Shown here one piece after another: positions 53,201 through 62,488 of a stretch of DNA of 64,000 nucleotides. Both the position numbers and the translations under genes were made by a program. The DNA lies in assembly GCA_025548565.1 (NCBI GenBank), contig JAJLPB010000002.1, positions 310,001-374,000 of the forward strand. The letters run 5' to 3'. The notes beneath the pieces are model-generated. The model ran no database searches. It was not told the DNA's origin and saw nothing but the letters and a program-made list of their open reading frames with translations. Numbering within the stretch: position 1 is the first letter of the stretch; each line of letters begins with the position of its first letter. The stretch is from Rugamonas sp. A1-17. Its GTDB lineage: Bacteria; Pseudomonadota; Gammaproteobacteria; Burkholderiales; Burkholderiaceae_D.

Positions 53201-53961
53201 TCCACCCAGCCGGCCTTCAGGTTCGCCAACTGCGCCTGCTGTTCGCGCTGGACGGCGGCGATCAGCTCACCCAGCGATTCGATTTGCGCGCCGTCGCCGA
53301 TGATATCGGCGCGTTTGACCAGCTCCCGTATGGAGCGCTTCAACGCGGCCACGTCGCCCCAGCATGACAGCAGTGCATCCAGCGAGACCGCGTTCAGCGG
53401 ATAGACCTGCTGGCGCCAGTAGTCGTGCGCGGCATCCTCGAACAGGGCCTGCTCGTCGCTGACCAGCTCCTCGTCGAACAGGCTGCCGCTGTCGAAGGCG
53501 TGCTCGCGCAGCATGCGTTGGCACCAGGCGTCGATGGTGAAGATCGCCGCTTCGTCCATCGTCTCCGCCGCCAGCATCAGGCGGTGCGCGGCCTGCTGCT
53601 GCTCGCTGTGGCTTGGATAGGATTCGAGGATCGCGTCCAGATAATCGTCGCGCGCCACGCCGCTGCCCGCGCCCAGGCCCATGGCCGAATAGCCGCGGAA
53701 GTAGGCCGCCGCCTCCACCAGCCGCTCGCGCACGCGGTTCGACAGCTCGCGCGTGGCGGCGCGGGTGAAGGTCATCACCAGGATATCGGCCGGCAGCAAG
53801 GGACGGCGGTAGGCGTTGTCGCCGCCGTGGCCTAGCACCAGCCGCACGTACAGCGCGGCGATGGTCCACGTTTTGCCCGTGCCGGCGCTGGCCTCGATCA
53901 GGCGCGAGCCGTGCAGCGGAAAGCTCAGCGGATCAAGGGAATTGGCGGTGTTGCTGCTCAT
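50206..53961 (-). CDS. recB: exodeoxyribonuclease V beta subunit RecB
   Basis: A 1251-residue helicase-nuclease. Walker A is EASAGTGKTWTIA (about 23-35). The helicase motifs continue with AMVDEFQDTAPNQYQIF and LFLIGDPKQSIYGFRGADIH, and VTVHKSKGLEYALVYLPFAV near residue 790. The C-terminal nuclease domain has ADLVFEHEGRFWVLDYKSN; the DYK near residue 1145 is the catalytic metal-site motif. It repairs double-strand breaks with RecC and RecD. The start overlaps the recC stop (ATGA). Confidence 0.98.
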   Translation of the reverse strand: MSSNTANSLDPLSFPLHGSRLIEASAGTGKTWTIAALYVRLVLGHGGDNAYRRPLLPADILVMTFTRAATRELSNRVRERLVEAAAYFRGYSAMGLGAGSGVARDDYLDAILESYPSHSEQQQAAHRLMLAAETMDEAAIFTIDAWCQRMLREHAFDSGSLFDEELVSDEQALFEDAAHDYWRQQVYPLNAVSLDALLSCWGDVAALKRSIRELVKRADIIGDGAQIESLGELIAAVQREQQAQLANLKAGWVERANRMEQWIATERVLSPKCFNGNKMRAESLVSWFNGLRAWADDAAMVMPDISDTAWKRLTPHGLEDAYSKGYTASIPEDFEATEPLKKALDEIEPLSHALYRHAAGAVARRMDELKKRSRQFGFADMLDRLNAALQGENAAALRKRITDQYPVAMVDEFQDTAPNQYQIFNLLYRVADNDPETGLFLIGDPKQSIYGFRGADIHSYLSARKATAGRHYQLGTNYRSTKPVVEAVNHLFMYAEGQPAEGGFGRGAFRFRDPGTRENPLPFEAVGAKGRSERMVNAAGDVPALVIACSAAQDLKADSYREFFAWHCAEHIVAQLNDERAGFDGPKGFVRLQPADIAVLVRDRKEAAAIRRALQRRQVASVYLSDKDSVTDSEEAADVLRWLSAVASPLDGALARAAFATRTAGLPLAELAQLSSDELAWEARVEQLKALHIVWQRQGVLAMLRRFIHELKLPAALLQQPGGERRLTNLLHLAELLQSASRQLDGEQALIRWLAEQIEGGEGAGDERVLRLESDAELVKVVTVHKSKGLEYALVYLPFAVTARKVERRNRSFFEFSDDDGVRQIDMALTDTAMELVERARLQEDLRLLYVALTRARHFLWLGVTALAARKAGDNTLHESALGYLLTGGEALPSDLMMERWGHACKGCDGISIETLEMAMQQFTRLSRLEQRPPLLEPQLYTGRFERDWSVGSFSSLARRTGPTGTIGGAAPSLPVPRDGLQENLLEGADMPSIALPGRVEDAPWHRFPRGSVPGNFLHEQLEWMGQEGFAIVDHEHFESRLTRRVERAGWGNRLEDTLAWLREIASTTLPYLEAPLSAIDSPLPEMEFWFPSERLSTGALDGLCAKHLLGGVARPALPERQLHGMLKGFADLVFEHEGRFWVLDYKSNALGAGDGAYHQPALVAAMAEHRYDIQGAIYMLALHRLLQSRLGDEYDPAEHLGGAIFLFLRGIANTQTRGCYLIEPDPTLLAGLDRLLDESGAAQAEAPHEY

Positions 53962-56900
53962 GCTGAGTCCTCGCCGTCAATGGCGTCTATCGTGATGTAT
54001 TGTTCCAGCCAGTCCGCCAGCGGACCGTAGAGCGCTTGCGAGACGTCGGCAAAATCCGGCTCGGCGCTGAGGGCCGCGAAGTCCGGCCACAGGCGCGCCA
54101 GGCACAGATCCTCGTTCTCGCCAGAGATTTCGAAACCGCCGTCGTAAACGGCGCGCGCATCGCCGCCCTGCGCCAGCGCCAGCGCGGTTTTGCAGGCGGT
54201 CGGCAAGGGACGGTTCATGCCGTCGCGCCAAAGGCAGACCAGCTCCCGCAAGGCTTCCAGCGCATCGGCCTGCGCCAGCGGTTTCATGGTGACGATGGCG
54301 TCGCGCGCCACCAGAAAGCCGGCGACGGGCATGCCGGCCGCCGACACCGCCAACTGGCGCAGCCACATCGCGATCAATTTATCGCCACGCGGCTTGCCCT
54401 GCTTGTCCGTCACCTTGGACGACATCTGCGCCAGCCATACGGTTTCGCTGCCGTTGCTGCGCAGCTGGTCGATCCAGTCGTCGATCTGCACCCCGGTCAG
54501 CTGGAGGCTCAACGGCACCTTGGATGCGGTCAGAGGGTAGCGCTCGCGCAGCGTCAGCCACGCGCAGCGCACCGGCACCAGCGCCTGCACCAGCTGGTGC
54601 TGGTACTGCTGGCCGATCAAACCTATCGGCAGCACGCCTTCCCGCGCAAGGCGCTCGGCACGTTCGGTCATCTTGTCGTAGACCTGGTGCAGCTCCTCGG
54701 CTTCGGCGCCGTCGTCCAGCATCGTGTCTTCGAGCAGGTAGCGTTCCAGCGCGTTAAGCGAGAACGGCTCCTCGTCCTCGCCCACCAGCGCCGCGTCGCC
54801 GAACATCACGCCCAGGCGCTGGCGGAAAAAGAAGCGCACCGGCTGGCGCATGAAATTGTTCAGGCTTATGAGCTTGAGGCGGAATTTGTCGTCGATGTCG
54901 AACGGCGGCAGTTCGGCGGCGACGGCATCGCCGGCCCCCTCTCCGTGCGCCTCTCGCCATTCGCGCGCATAGGTCAGCAGGCCACCGTCCTCGAAGTAGC
55001 GGCGACTGAACGGCTGCAGCGCGTGCTCCGTGGTGCGCGCGTGCGGGTCCAGCGCCCAGCCGTTGACCAGGTAATCGCGCAGCTGCGACACCAGCACCGA
55101 CGGCGGCTGCTCGCTGTTGTCGCGCACATTGCGTCCGACCCAGCTGATATACAGCTTGTCGCGCGCGGCCAGCAGCGCTTCCAGCATCAGGTAGCGGTCA
55201 TCGTCGCGGCGCGAACGGTCGCCCGGCCGCGCCATGCCCGGCTGCGCCAGCAGGTCGAAGTCGGCCTTGGGCGCGCGGCGCGGGAAGTCGCCGTCGTTCA
55301 TGCCCAGCAGGCAGACCACGCGGAACGGCACCGCGCGCATCGGCATCAGCGTGCAGAAGGTCACGCCGCCGGAGACGAATTGGTGGTTCAGCGTCGGCTC
55401 GTCCAGAAGGCCCAGCCACGCCTCGCGCAGCACGGCCAGCGGCACGGCTTCGTCGTATTGCGCGCCCTCGCAGGTCTCCAGCCAGTTGTTGAGCGCATCG
55501 TCCAGCTGCGCCAGCGTCAGGCGGTCGCCCTCCTCGCCGGTCTTGAAGAAGGCCGCCAGCAGCGCGCGCGCCTGCACGCCCCATTCGGCCGGCGTATGCG
55601 TCTGCGCCAGCACTTCGCGCCAGTGCAGCAGCGCTTCGACCAGTTGCGCCAACGATCCGGCCAGCGCCGCATCCAGCCCGCCCACTTCGCCATAAGCCTC
55701 GATGCCGGCGAAGGCCGCGTTTTCGCCGCTGGCGTAACCCAGCAGCATGCGCCGCACGCCGAACAGCCAGGAGTTCTGCTCGCCCGCCGCGCCCAAGCCA
55801 AGGCCGGCGCGGTGTTCGGTATCAAGACCCCAGCGCACGCCGGCGCCCTCGATCCACACGCCCAGCGTGGGCAGGTCGTCGTCGCCCAAGCCGAAGCGCG
55901 CCGCCAACGCCGGCACGTCCAGCAGGTCGCGCACCTCGCTCTGGCGGCAGCGCTGCTGCGGCAATCGGAGCAACCACTCCAGCGCCACCAATAGCGGATT
56001 GACGCTGCGGTCGTTAACGTCGCCGATCTCGAACGGAATGTAGCGCGGATCGCTGCGGCGGTGCTGCGCGAACACCGCGTGGATGGCCGCGGTGAAGGTG
56101 TCGATGTCCGGCACCATCACCACCACGTCGCGCGGACGCAGAGTGCTGCCGTCGGCGAACATGGCCAGCAGTTGGTCGTGCAGCACCTCGACTTCGCGCT
56201 GCACGCTGTGGGTGACGTGGAATTCGATGGAACGGTCGTCGTCCGGCGGCGGCGTTTGCGGGTGCTCCGACAATGGCAAGAGGTCGCGTATCGCCGCCTG
56301 CACCTGCGACAGCAGCGTGCCGTTATCGCCCTCGCTGAACAGATCGATGCGCAGCGGCGCAACGTCATCGTTTTCGGCAGCCGCAGCGGCCGAGGCTTCG
56401 TCGAATTCGTCCAGCATGCGGATAAAGTCGCGCCCCTGCCGCCCCCAGCTGGCCAGCAGCGGATGGCTGTGCGCGTGCAGCTCCTCCAGCGGAATCGCGC
56501 CCAGGTCCTGGCCGTTGCGCAGCTGCTGGCGGCGATGCGCGGAGCGCAGCAGGTCGCGCCCTTCGATGATGTCGCCCCAGTAGAACTGGCAGGGATTGGG
56601 CACCGCCAGCACCACCTGCGTGTAGCGCGCCAGCGAGGCCAGCGCCTGCAGGCTTTGATACGGCAGCGCCGAGACGCCGAAGATCACGATGCGGCGCGGC
56701 AGGCGGCCCAGCGGCGCCTCGCCGGCCGCGCTGGCACGCACGAATTCCGTGTGGACGGTGGCGCGGCCCAGCTCACGCTCGTGCGGCTCGACGTCGTCGA
56801 TCACGGCGCGCCACAACTGGCCCTGCCAGCGCTGGTCCTCCGGCAGCGGCTGCGCTTCGTTGCGGGCGTTGCGCAGCTGGTCGCGGCCATGCGCCCAGTC

Positions 56901-57362
56901 GTCCAGCCAATCGGCACGATAGACCTGGTATTGATCGAACAAGTCGGCCAGGCGCTCGGCCAGCTGCAGCCGGCGTTCGGCCTCGCCGTCGGCCAGGAAG
57001 TGGCGCAATGGCGTGAATACGGGATCGGCCAGCAAGGTGGGCAAAAGCCGCATCAGGCGCCAGGTCAGCGGCCCCTTGTCGAAGGCCGAGCGCACCGGTA
57101 CGCGCTCGCGTCCCAGCATGCCGCGATAAGTCTCCCACAGGAAGCGCGCCGGCAGCGCCACGCGTGTGGCCGCGCAAACCCGCATTTCCTCGGCCAGCGC
57201 GATCTTCAGCCATTCGGCCACGCCGTTCGACTGCACCAGGAAGATGTCCGATTCGAGCGCGCCCAGCGGATGATTACGCAGCCATTGGAACACCGCCGCG
57301 CGCAGCTGCTCCATTTGATTACCGTGCAAAATCAGCAGGCCGGGGGTGATGCTCGAACGCAT
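53958..57362 (-). CDS. recC: exodeoxyribonuclease V gamma subunit RecC
   Basis: A 1134-residue subunit that recognises Chi and holds RecB and RecD. It begins GLLILHGNQMEQLRAAVFQW and has the family regions FLVQSNGVAEWLKIALAEEM, RIVIFGVSALPYQSLQALAS and VVCLLGMNDGDFPRRAPKAD. It heads the leftward rec operon, 36 bases after the hybrid kinase stop, with GAAGAG before its ATG. The Chi sequence used by this species cannot be told from here. Confidence 0.97.
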   Translation of the reverse strand: MRSSITPGLLILHGNQMEQLRAAVFQWLRNHPLGALESDIFLVQSNGVAEWLKIALAEEMRVCAATRVALPARFLWETYRGMLGRERVPVRSAFDKGPLTWRLMRLLPTLLADPVFTPLRHFLADGEAERRLQLAERLADLFDQYQVYRADWLDDWAHGRDQLRNARNEAQPLPEDQRWQGQLWRAVIDDVEPHERELGRATVHTEFVRASAAGEAPLGRLPRRIVIFGVSALPYQSLQALASLARYTQVVLAVPNPCQFYWGDIIEGRDLLRSAHRRQQLRNGQDLGAIPLEELHAHSHPLLASWGRQGRDFIRMLDEFDEASAAAAAENDDVAPLRIDLFSEGDNGTLLSQVQAAIRDLLPLSEHPQTPPPDDDRSIEFHVTHSVQREVEVLHDQLLAMFADGSTLRPRDVVVMVPDIDTFTAAIHAVFAQHRRSDPRYIPFEIGDVNDRSVNPLLVALEWLLRLPQQRCRQSEVRDLLDVPALAARFGLGDDDLPTLGVWIEGAGVRWGLDTEHRAGLGLGAAGEQNSWLFGVRRMLLGYASGENAAFAGIEAYGEVGGLDAALAGSLAQLVEALLHWREVLAQTHTPAEWGVQARALLAAFFKTGEEGDRLTLAQLDDALNNWLETCEGAQYDEAVPLAVLREAWLGLLDEPTLNHQFVSGGVTFCTLMPMRAVPFRVVCLLGMNDGDFPRRAPKADFDLLAQPGMARPGDRSRRDDDRYLMLEALLAARDKLYISWVGRNVRDNSEQPPSVLVSQLRDYLVNGWALDPHARTTEHALQPFSRRYFEDGGLLTYAREWREAHGEGAGDAVAAELPPFDIDDKFRLKLISLNNFMRQPVRFFFRQRLGVMFGDAALVGEDEEPFSLNALERYLLEDTMLDDGAEAEELHQVYDKMTERAERLAREGVLPIGLIGQQYQHQLVQALVPVRCAWLTLRERYPLTASKVPLSLQLTGVQIDDWIDQLRSNGSETVWLAQMSSKVTDKQGKPRGDKLIAMWLRQLAVSAAGMPVAGFLVARDAIVTMKPLAQADALEALRELVCLWRDGMNRPLPTACKTALALAQGGDARAVYDGGFEISGENEDLCLARLWPDFAALSAEPDFADVSQALYGPLADWLEQYITIDAIDGEDSA

Positions 57363-57398
57363 AGGGCTCTTCGTGGGGATGAAGCCCGTATTATCGCT

Positions 57399-60300
57399 CT
57401 AGCCGGGATCGTAGGCCAGTAGTTCCTGCTCCATGCGGTCGCCCAGCACCGCCAGCATGGCGTGCATCTGCTGCACCAGCTGGCGCGCGTTGGCACAATC
57501 GGCGTCGTGGCGCACCTTCTCCAGCGCCAGGCACAGGTTCCCGAAGCGCATCGCGCCGACCGCGCGGGCCGAGGATTTGATGCGGTGCCCCAGTTCGGAC
57601 AGATGCGCCAGGTCTTCCTGGGCCAGCGCGGCGTCGACCTCCAGCATGCCGTCACGGGCCGATTCCAGGAACAGCAAGGCGTACTTGCGCATCTTGTCGG
57701 TCTTGCCGCCGAAGGTCAGGGCCAGTGCGGCCACGTCCAGCAGCTCCGCCTCTTCCGGCGCCGGCGCGGGCGCCGGCGGCGTCGCTTCGGGATGCGCGGC
57801 GGCCGGCGCCGCCCCCGGCTCCATCGCCCGCACCGGCGGCTGCAACGGCGCGGCTCCGCCGTCAGCCATGGTGAAGTACGACGGCGGCGGCGGCGCCAGC
57901 GGCCGCGCGAAGCTGGCCGCGCGCGCCCGTTGGCTCATCCACTTGGACAGCATGTTGAACAACAGCTTGGGCGCGATCGGCTTGGTGACAAATTCGTCCA
58001 TGCCCGCGCCCAGGCAGCGCTCCTGGTCGTCGCGGCCGGCGTTGGCGGTCATCGCGATGATCAGCGTGGCCGACAATTTGGGGTGGGCGCGGATCAGGCG
58101 CGTGGTTTCATAGCCGTCCATGACCGGCATCTGCACGTCCATCAGCACGCAATCGAAGCGCTCTTTGAGCAGCAGGTCGATCGCCTCCTTGCCGTTGTTG
58201 GCCACGCAGACGGTGGCGCCGGCGTCCTCCAGCAGCTCCTGGCCCACCTGCTGGCTGAAGATATTGTCCTCGACCAGCAGGATGGAGGCGCCGCGGATGC
58301 TGTCCAGCACATCCGGCTGCACCGATTCGTCGCTGGCCTGCAGCAGGCTGACGCCCTTGGCCAGCCGCGCCGTGAACCAGAAGGTGCTGCCGGCGCCGGG
58401 ATGGCTCTCGACGCCCACGCCGCCGCCCATCAGCTCCGCCAGCTGCTTGCTGATGACCAGCCCCAGGCCGGTGCCGCCGTAGCGGCGCGTGGTCGAGGTG
58501 TCGGCCTGGTGGAAGGACTGGAACAGCTGCTCCAGCTGCTCGGGCGACATGCCGATGCCGCGGTCCTCGACTTCGAAGCGCACCAGGATATGGCCGTCAC
58601 GTTCCTCCAGCGGCCGCGCGCGCACATGCACCTTGCCGTTCTCGGAAAACTTGATGGCGTTGCTGGTGAAGTTGAGCAGCACCTGCTCCAGCCGCAGCGG
58701 ATCGCCGCGCAGCTGCTGCGACAATCCCGGCCAGATCTCATACACCAGCTCCAGCCCCTTGGCGGCCGCGCTCTCGCCCAACTGGCTGGACATGTTGGAC
58801 AGGAGCGAGTCGAGCGAGAAGTCCAGCACCTCCAGGTCCATCTTGCCCGCTTCGATCTTGGAGAAGTCCAGGATGTCGTTGATGATGCCCAGCAGGTGCT
58901 GGCCCGAATGATAGATCTTCTGCAGATAGTCGCGCTGCTTGGGATGCGTGACCGATTTCAGCGCCAGGTGGGCCATGCCGATGATGCTGTTCATCGGCGT
59001 CCGGATCTCATGGCTCATGTTGGACAGGAAGTCGCTCTTGGCCTGGTTGGCGATGTCGGCTTCCTCCTTCAGCTGATGCAGCTCGGTGACGTCGGTCGAC
59101 AGGCCGATGACGGCCGTGACGGCGCGGTCTATCTCCACCGGCACCTTGACGGTCCACAGGTGCTGCACCACGCCGTCGCGGCCCACGTACGTGGTTTCGC
59201 CGGAGCGCTTGACGTTATCGGCGAACACGGGCCGCTCCTGCGCCCACGCCGCGTCGGCGACGGAGGCCGGCATCAGCTCGCGATCGAGCTTGCCGACGAT
59301 CTGTTCGACCGGTAGCCCCATCGAGTCGGCCATCTTGGCGTTGACGTAGATGTAGCGGCGCCGCTGGTCCTTCATGTAGACGTGGGCGTCGACGTTGTTC
59401 AGCACCGTGTCGAGCAGCACGCCCTGCTTGAGCGCGCGCCGGCGCGAGGTGTACAGCACGAAGAAGTAGCTGTACAACAGCATGGTGCCGGCGAAGCCGG
59501 TCAGGCCGGCGATCCATGGGAAATACACATCGAAGGCGGTCAGCAAATCGGTTTTCCTGACCTGGAACTGGGCCTTCCACAAGCTGCCATTGAAATCGAT
59601 CGGCAGCACCGATTCGTAATACTGCCCCCTCGCCGCCGCCGGGATCGGCGAGTCCTGCAACGAGCCGTTATCGTTGAACAGCAGATGGTCGCTCTTCTCG
59701 ATCACCAGGCGGCGCTGCTCGACGTCGTTGCTGCCGTCGGCGTACAACATCAGGCGCACCTGGCGCACGGTCATCTCGTCGATCGCGCCCTGCACCAGCT
59801 TGGGCACGCTGAAGCCAATGCCCACCGATCCCAGATAAGCGGCGCGCCGGCCCGCCACGTCGGCCACCGGCATGTTGCGGCGGTAGACCGGCAAGCGGAT
59901 GCCCAGGCCGATGTGCGGCGTCGGACGCTGAACCATGATCGGCTGGCCGGACGCGATCACCTGGCCGCTGTCACGCGACGCGGCCACCAGTTTGTCGATC
60001 GCCGGATTGGCTATCACATCCACGCCCATCTTCTCATCCAACATCAGCGCCGGCTCCAGATAGGTCAGCACCGAGTAGTGCGGCCGGCGGCCGGGCGGCT
60101 TGATGTCGAACGCCGGATAACCCTGCGGCGACAAGCTGCGGTCCGCGCGCACGCGGGCGACGAAGGCGTCGCGCTGGTCGTCGGTGACCAGCGGCGCCCA
60201 GGTCACCGCCTCGATGGCCGGGAAATGGCGCGGAATCTCCAGGCTGACCACGTACTGATGAAACTGCAGGCGTGTCAAATCGTCGCTGGTCTGGAACAGC

Positions 60301-60527
60301 GCCACCAGCCCGCGCGTCAGATCGGAATACGATTTGATGCGGGCCGAAATGCCGTATTGCGTACCGCGCGCCAGGTTCTCGAAACGCTGGCGGGCATCGT
60401 CGTCGACCGTCTTGGCCGCCGAGCCATACAAGGCAGCGCCGACGGCCAGCGCCAGCACGCCGCCCGCCAGCCAGAACAGCAGGCGGGGGCTGCGGACCGC
60501 TTCCGTCGCGTTACCCGATTTCAGCAT
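57399..60527 (-). CDS. hybrid sensor histidine kinase: CHASE-PAS-HisKA-HATPase-REC-Hpt
   Basis: A 1042-residue membrane kinase. Helix 1 is at about 15-37 and helix 2 at about 335-360, with a periplasmic CHASE-type domain between ([20 protein letters not shown]). The PAS domain is about 370-485. The kinase core has the phosphorylated His506 in [11 protein letters not shown] and ATPase motifs [16 protein letters not shown] and [13 protein letters not shown] receiver domain with Asp797 ([14 protein letters not shown]) and, after a Pro/Ala linker, an Hpt domain with His981 ([13 protein letters not shown]) complete a BarA-like phosphorelay. The partner regulator is not identified. Confidence 0.94.
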   Translation of the reverse strand: MLKSGNATEAVRSPRLLFWLAGGVLALAVGAALYGSAAKTVDDDARQRFENLARGTQYGISARIKSYSDLTRGLVALFQTSDDLTRLQFHQYVVSLEIPRHFPAIEAVTWAPLVTDDQRDAFVARVRADRSLSPQGYPAFDIKPPGRRPHYSVLTYLEPALMLDEKMGVDVIANPAIDKLVAASRDSGQVIASGQPIMVQRPTPHIGLGIRLPVYRRNMPVADVAGRRAAYLGSVGIGFSVPKLVQGAIDEMTVRQVRLMLYADGSNDVEQRRLVIEKSDHLLFNDNGSLQDSPIPAAARGQYYESVLPIDFNGSLWKAQFQVRKTDLLTAFDVYFPWIAGLTGFAGTMLLYSYFFVLYTSRRRALKQGVLLDTVLNNVDAHVYMKDQRRRYIYVNAKMADSMGLPVEQIVGKLDRELMPASVADAAWAQERPVFADNVKRSGETTYVGRDGVVQHLWTVKVPVEIDRAVTAVIGLSTDVTELHQLKEEADIANQAKSDFLSNMSHEIRTPMNSIIGMAHLALKSVTHPKQRDYLQKIYHSGQHLLGIINDILDFSKIEAGKMDLEVLDFSLDSLLSNMSSQLGESAAAKGLELVYEIWPGLSQQLRGDPLRLEQVLLNFTSNAIKFSENGKVHVRARPLEERDGHILVRFEVEDRGIGMSPEQLEQLFQSFHQADTSTTRRYGGTGLGLVISKQLAELMGGGVGVESHPGAGSTFWFTARLAKGVSLLQASDESVQPDVLDSIRGASILLVEDNIFSQQVGQELLEDAGATVCVANNGKEAIDLLLKERFDCVLMDVQMPVMDGYETTRLIRAHPKLSATLIIAMTANAGRDDQERCLGAGMDEFVTKPIAPKLLFNMLSKWMSQRARAASFARPLAPPPPSYFTMADGGAAPLQPPVRAMEPGAAPAAAHPEATPPAPAPAPEEAELLDVAALALTFGGKTDKMRKYALLFLESARDGMLEVDAALAQEDLAHLSELGHRIKSSARAVGAMRFGNLCLALEKVRHDADCANARQLVQQMHAMLAVLGDRMEQELLAYDPG

Positions 60528-60723
60528 GCGCGGTCACTTTTGGTCGATATGTTTGCGGAAAATTTTGCATCACAGCAGCATACTATTAATGCCGCTTGGG
60601 AACCAGTGAAACAATTGGAGAGAATTAACGCCGCTTGCTTTCAAAATTAAAGGGAACCTTATGCGATAAGGCGCGCTCTAAAAGATGAGGCCGGCAATCT
60701 GCCGGCATTCCGGGAGACTCATC
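60528..60723. promoter_or_regulatory. divergent region between hybrid kinase and PHP hydrolase genes
   Basis: About 200 bp, AT-richer than its flanks. A short imperfect dyad (GCCGGCAATCTGCCGGC, 60690-60706) lies about 20 bases before the hydrolase start; its role is unknown. No promoter was assigned. Confidence 0.4.
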
Positions 60724-62319
60724 ATGCGCGCGCCATCCATGCCGGCGATATTTTTCGCAAGTATCATCTGTATTCCGGCGACCAGTCATGCGACGACTGG
60801 CGACCACCACGAATTCAACGCGTGGCTGGAGGCGCCCTTCCGCGCCGATGCGCTCGGCGCGCGCACACTATCGCTGCATTTTTCCGCGCCCGACCCGCAC
60901 GCCGGCGACACGCTGCGCTGGCGCCTCACCCTGCTGGCGCCGGACGGACGCGCGCTGCGCAACTGGCACGGCACGCGGCGACTGACCGAACCCGCCGGCA
61001 CCGTAACGCTGCGCTGGCGCACGCCGCCGGCGCTGCGCGACGGCATCTACAGCCTGCGCCTGCGCGCCGGCGCCGGCGACGACCCCACGATCGAACAAAG
61101 CTGGAACGTGGCGGTCGGCGCGGCGCCGCTGGCGTCCCCGCTGGCGCCGCCGACCGGCGACACGCTGCCCTACGCCGTCTACCTGGGCAACCTGCATAGC
61201 CAGACCAGCCACAGCGACGGCGGCGGCGCGCTGGACCACTGCACCGGCGCGCAGCCGCCGCAAAGCACGGCGCTGGGGCCGCTGGACGCCTACGCCTATG
61301 CCCAGCAACACGGGCTGGATTTCCTGATGACGTCCGAGCACAACCACATGTACGACGGCTCGGACGGCACCAACAGCGCGGCCGACCCGGCCGCCGCCAA
61401 AGCCCTGTACCAGAGCGGCCTGCAGGCCGCCACCGCGTGGAACCAGGCCCATCCGGCATTCCTCGCCATCTACGGCCAGGAATGGGGCGTGATCAACAAG
61501 GGCGGCCACCTGAATATCTTCAACAGCGGCGAACTGCTGGGCTGGGAACGCAACGCCGCGGGCGAGCTGATCGCCGACACCGACACACCCAGGAGCGACT
61601 ACGCTTTCCTGTACCGGCTGATGCGCGAACGCGGCTGGTTCGGCCAGTTCAACCATCCGCAGGACGACCAGTTCGCCATCGGCGGCAAACCGCTGGCCTG
61701 GAGCGCGGACGGCGACCAGGCCATGCTGCTGTGCGAAGTGATGAACAGCAGCGCCTTCTCGTCCCGCAGCGACGAGGGCGAAACTCATCTGAGCAACTTC
61801 GAGCCGGCCTGCAACAAGCTGCTGGAAGCCGGCTACCACCTGGCCTTCAGCAGCGACCAGGACAACCACTGCGCCAACTGGGGCAGCGCCTACAGCAACC
61901 GCACGGGCGTGCTGATGCCGCCCGGTGCGCCGCTCGACGCCGGCGGACTGCTGGCCGCGCTGCGGGCCCGTCGCGTATTTGCCACGATGGACAAGAACGC
62001 CCAACTGGTGCTCACCGCCAACGGCCACCTGATGGGCGAACGCATCGCCAACAGCGGCAAGCTGACCTTGGTGGCGAACTACGCCAGCAAAACCGGCCAC
62101 GCCATGGCGGCCGTCACCATTTTCCAGGGCGTCCCCGGCCGCAACGGCAAGGTCGCGGCGCTCAGCAACAAGCCCCTGAGCGTAATCCGCCCGGCCGCCG
62201 GCGAGCATTTTTATTACGCCAGGGTCACCCAAGACGATGGCAAAATGCTGTGGAGCGCGCCCATCTGGGTCAGCCAGCGCGGCCGCAATCGTGCGCTACG
62301 GAAAATTGAGTTGCGATAA
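60724..62319 (+). CDS. exported CehA/McbA-like PHP-domain metallohydrolase
   Basis: A 531-residue protein with a signal peptide (about 1-23, ending SHATT). Residues about 25-140 form a beta-sandwich-like region. The PHP-type domain follows with metal-ligand motifs YLGNLHSQTSHSDGGG and LDFLMTSEHNH, plus GWFGQFNHPQDDQ and AFSSDQDNHCANWG. The family includes CehA (carbaryl hydrolase) and McbA-like enzymes; the natural substrate is unknown, and a phosphoesterase role is equally possible. The ATG at 60724 starts the signal peptide; the frame is open to 60685. Confidence 0.87.
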   Translation: MRAPSMPAIFFASIICIPATSHATTGDHHEFNAWLEAPFRADALGARTLSLHFSAPDPHAGDTLRWRLTLLAPDGRALRNWHGTRRLTEPAGTVTLRWRTPPALRDGIYSLRLRAGAGDDPTIEQSWNVAVGAAPLASPLAPPTGDTLPYAVYLGNLHSQTSHSDGGGALDHCTGAQPPQSTALGPLDAYAYAQQHGLDFLMTSEHNHMYDGSDGTNSAADPAAAKALYQSGLQAATAWNQAHPAFLAIYGQEWGVINKGGHLNIFNSGELLGWERNAAGELIADTDTPRSDYAFLYRLMRERGWFGQFNHPQDDQFAIGGKPLAWSADGDQAMLLCEVMNSSAFSSRSDEGETHLSNFEPACNKLLEAGYHLAFSSDQDNHCANWGSAYSNRTGVLMPPGAPLDAGGLLAALRARRVFATMDKNAQLVLTANGHLMGERIANSGKLTLVANYASKTGHAMAAVTIFQGVPGRNGKVAALSNKPLSVIRPAAGEHFYYARVTQDDGKMLWSAPIWVSQRGRNRALRKIELR

Positions 62320-62488
62320 TATTTTTGCTGGTAAAAAATATTCCACAAGACGATTGTCAGATTGATAAAATGAGGCTTTCACCATTCTTTGGCAGAGCCT
62401 GATTTTGCTTGACTCCCGGACACACAAGAGTATCTTTTACTTAACAGACACAGTGCGATTGCCCGACACCTCAACCGTTCAGCTAGCC
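62320..62488. promoter_or_regulatory. upstream region of the REC-GGDEF-EAL gene
   Basis: About 170 bp, AT-rich at first. No clear ribosome-binding site precedes the start of the next gene and no terminator hairpin was seen after the hydrolase. Confidence 0.35.
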
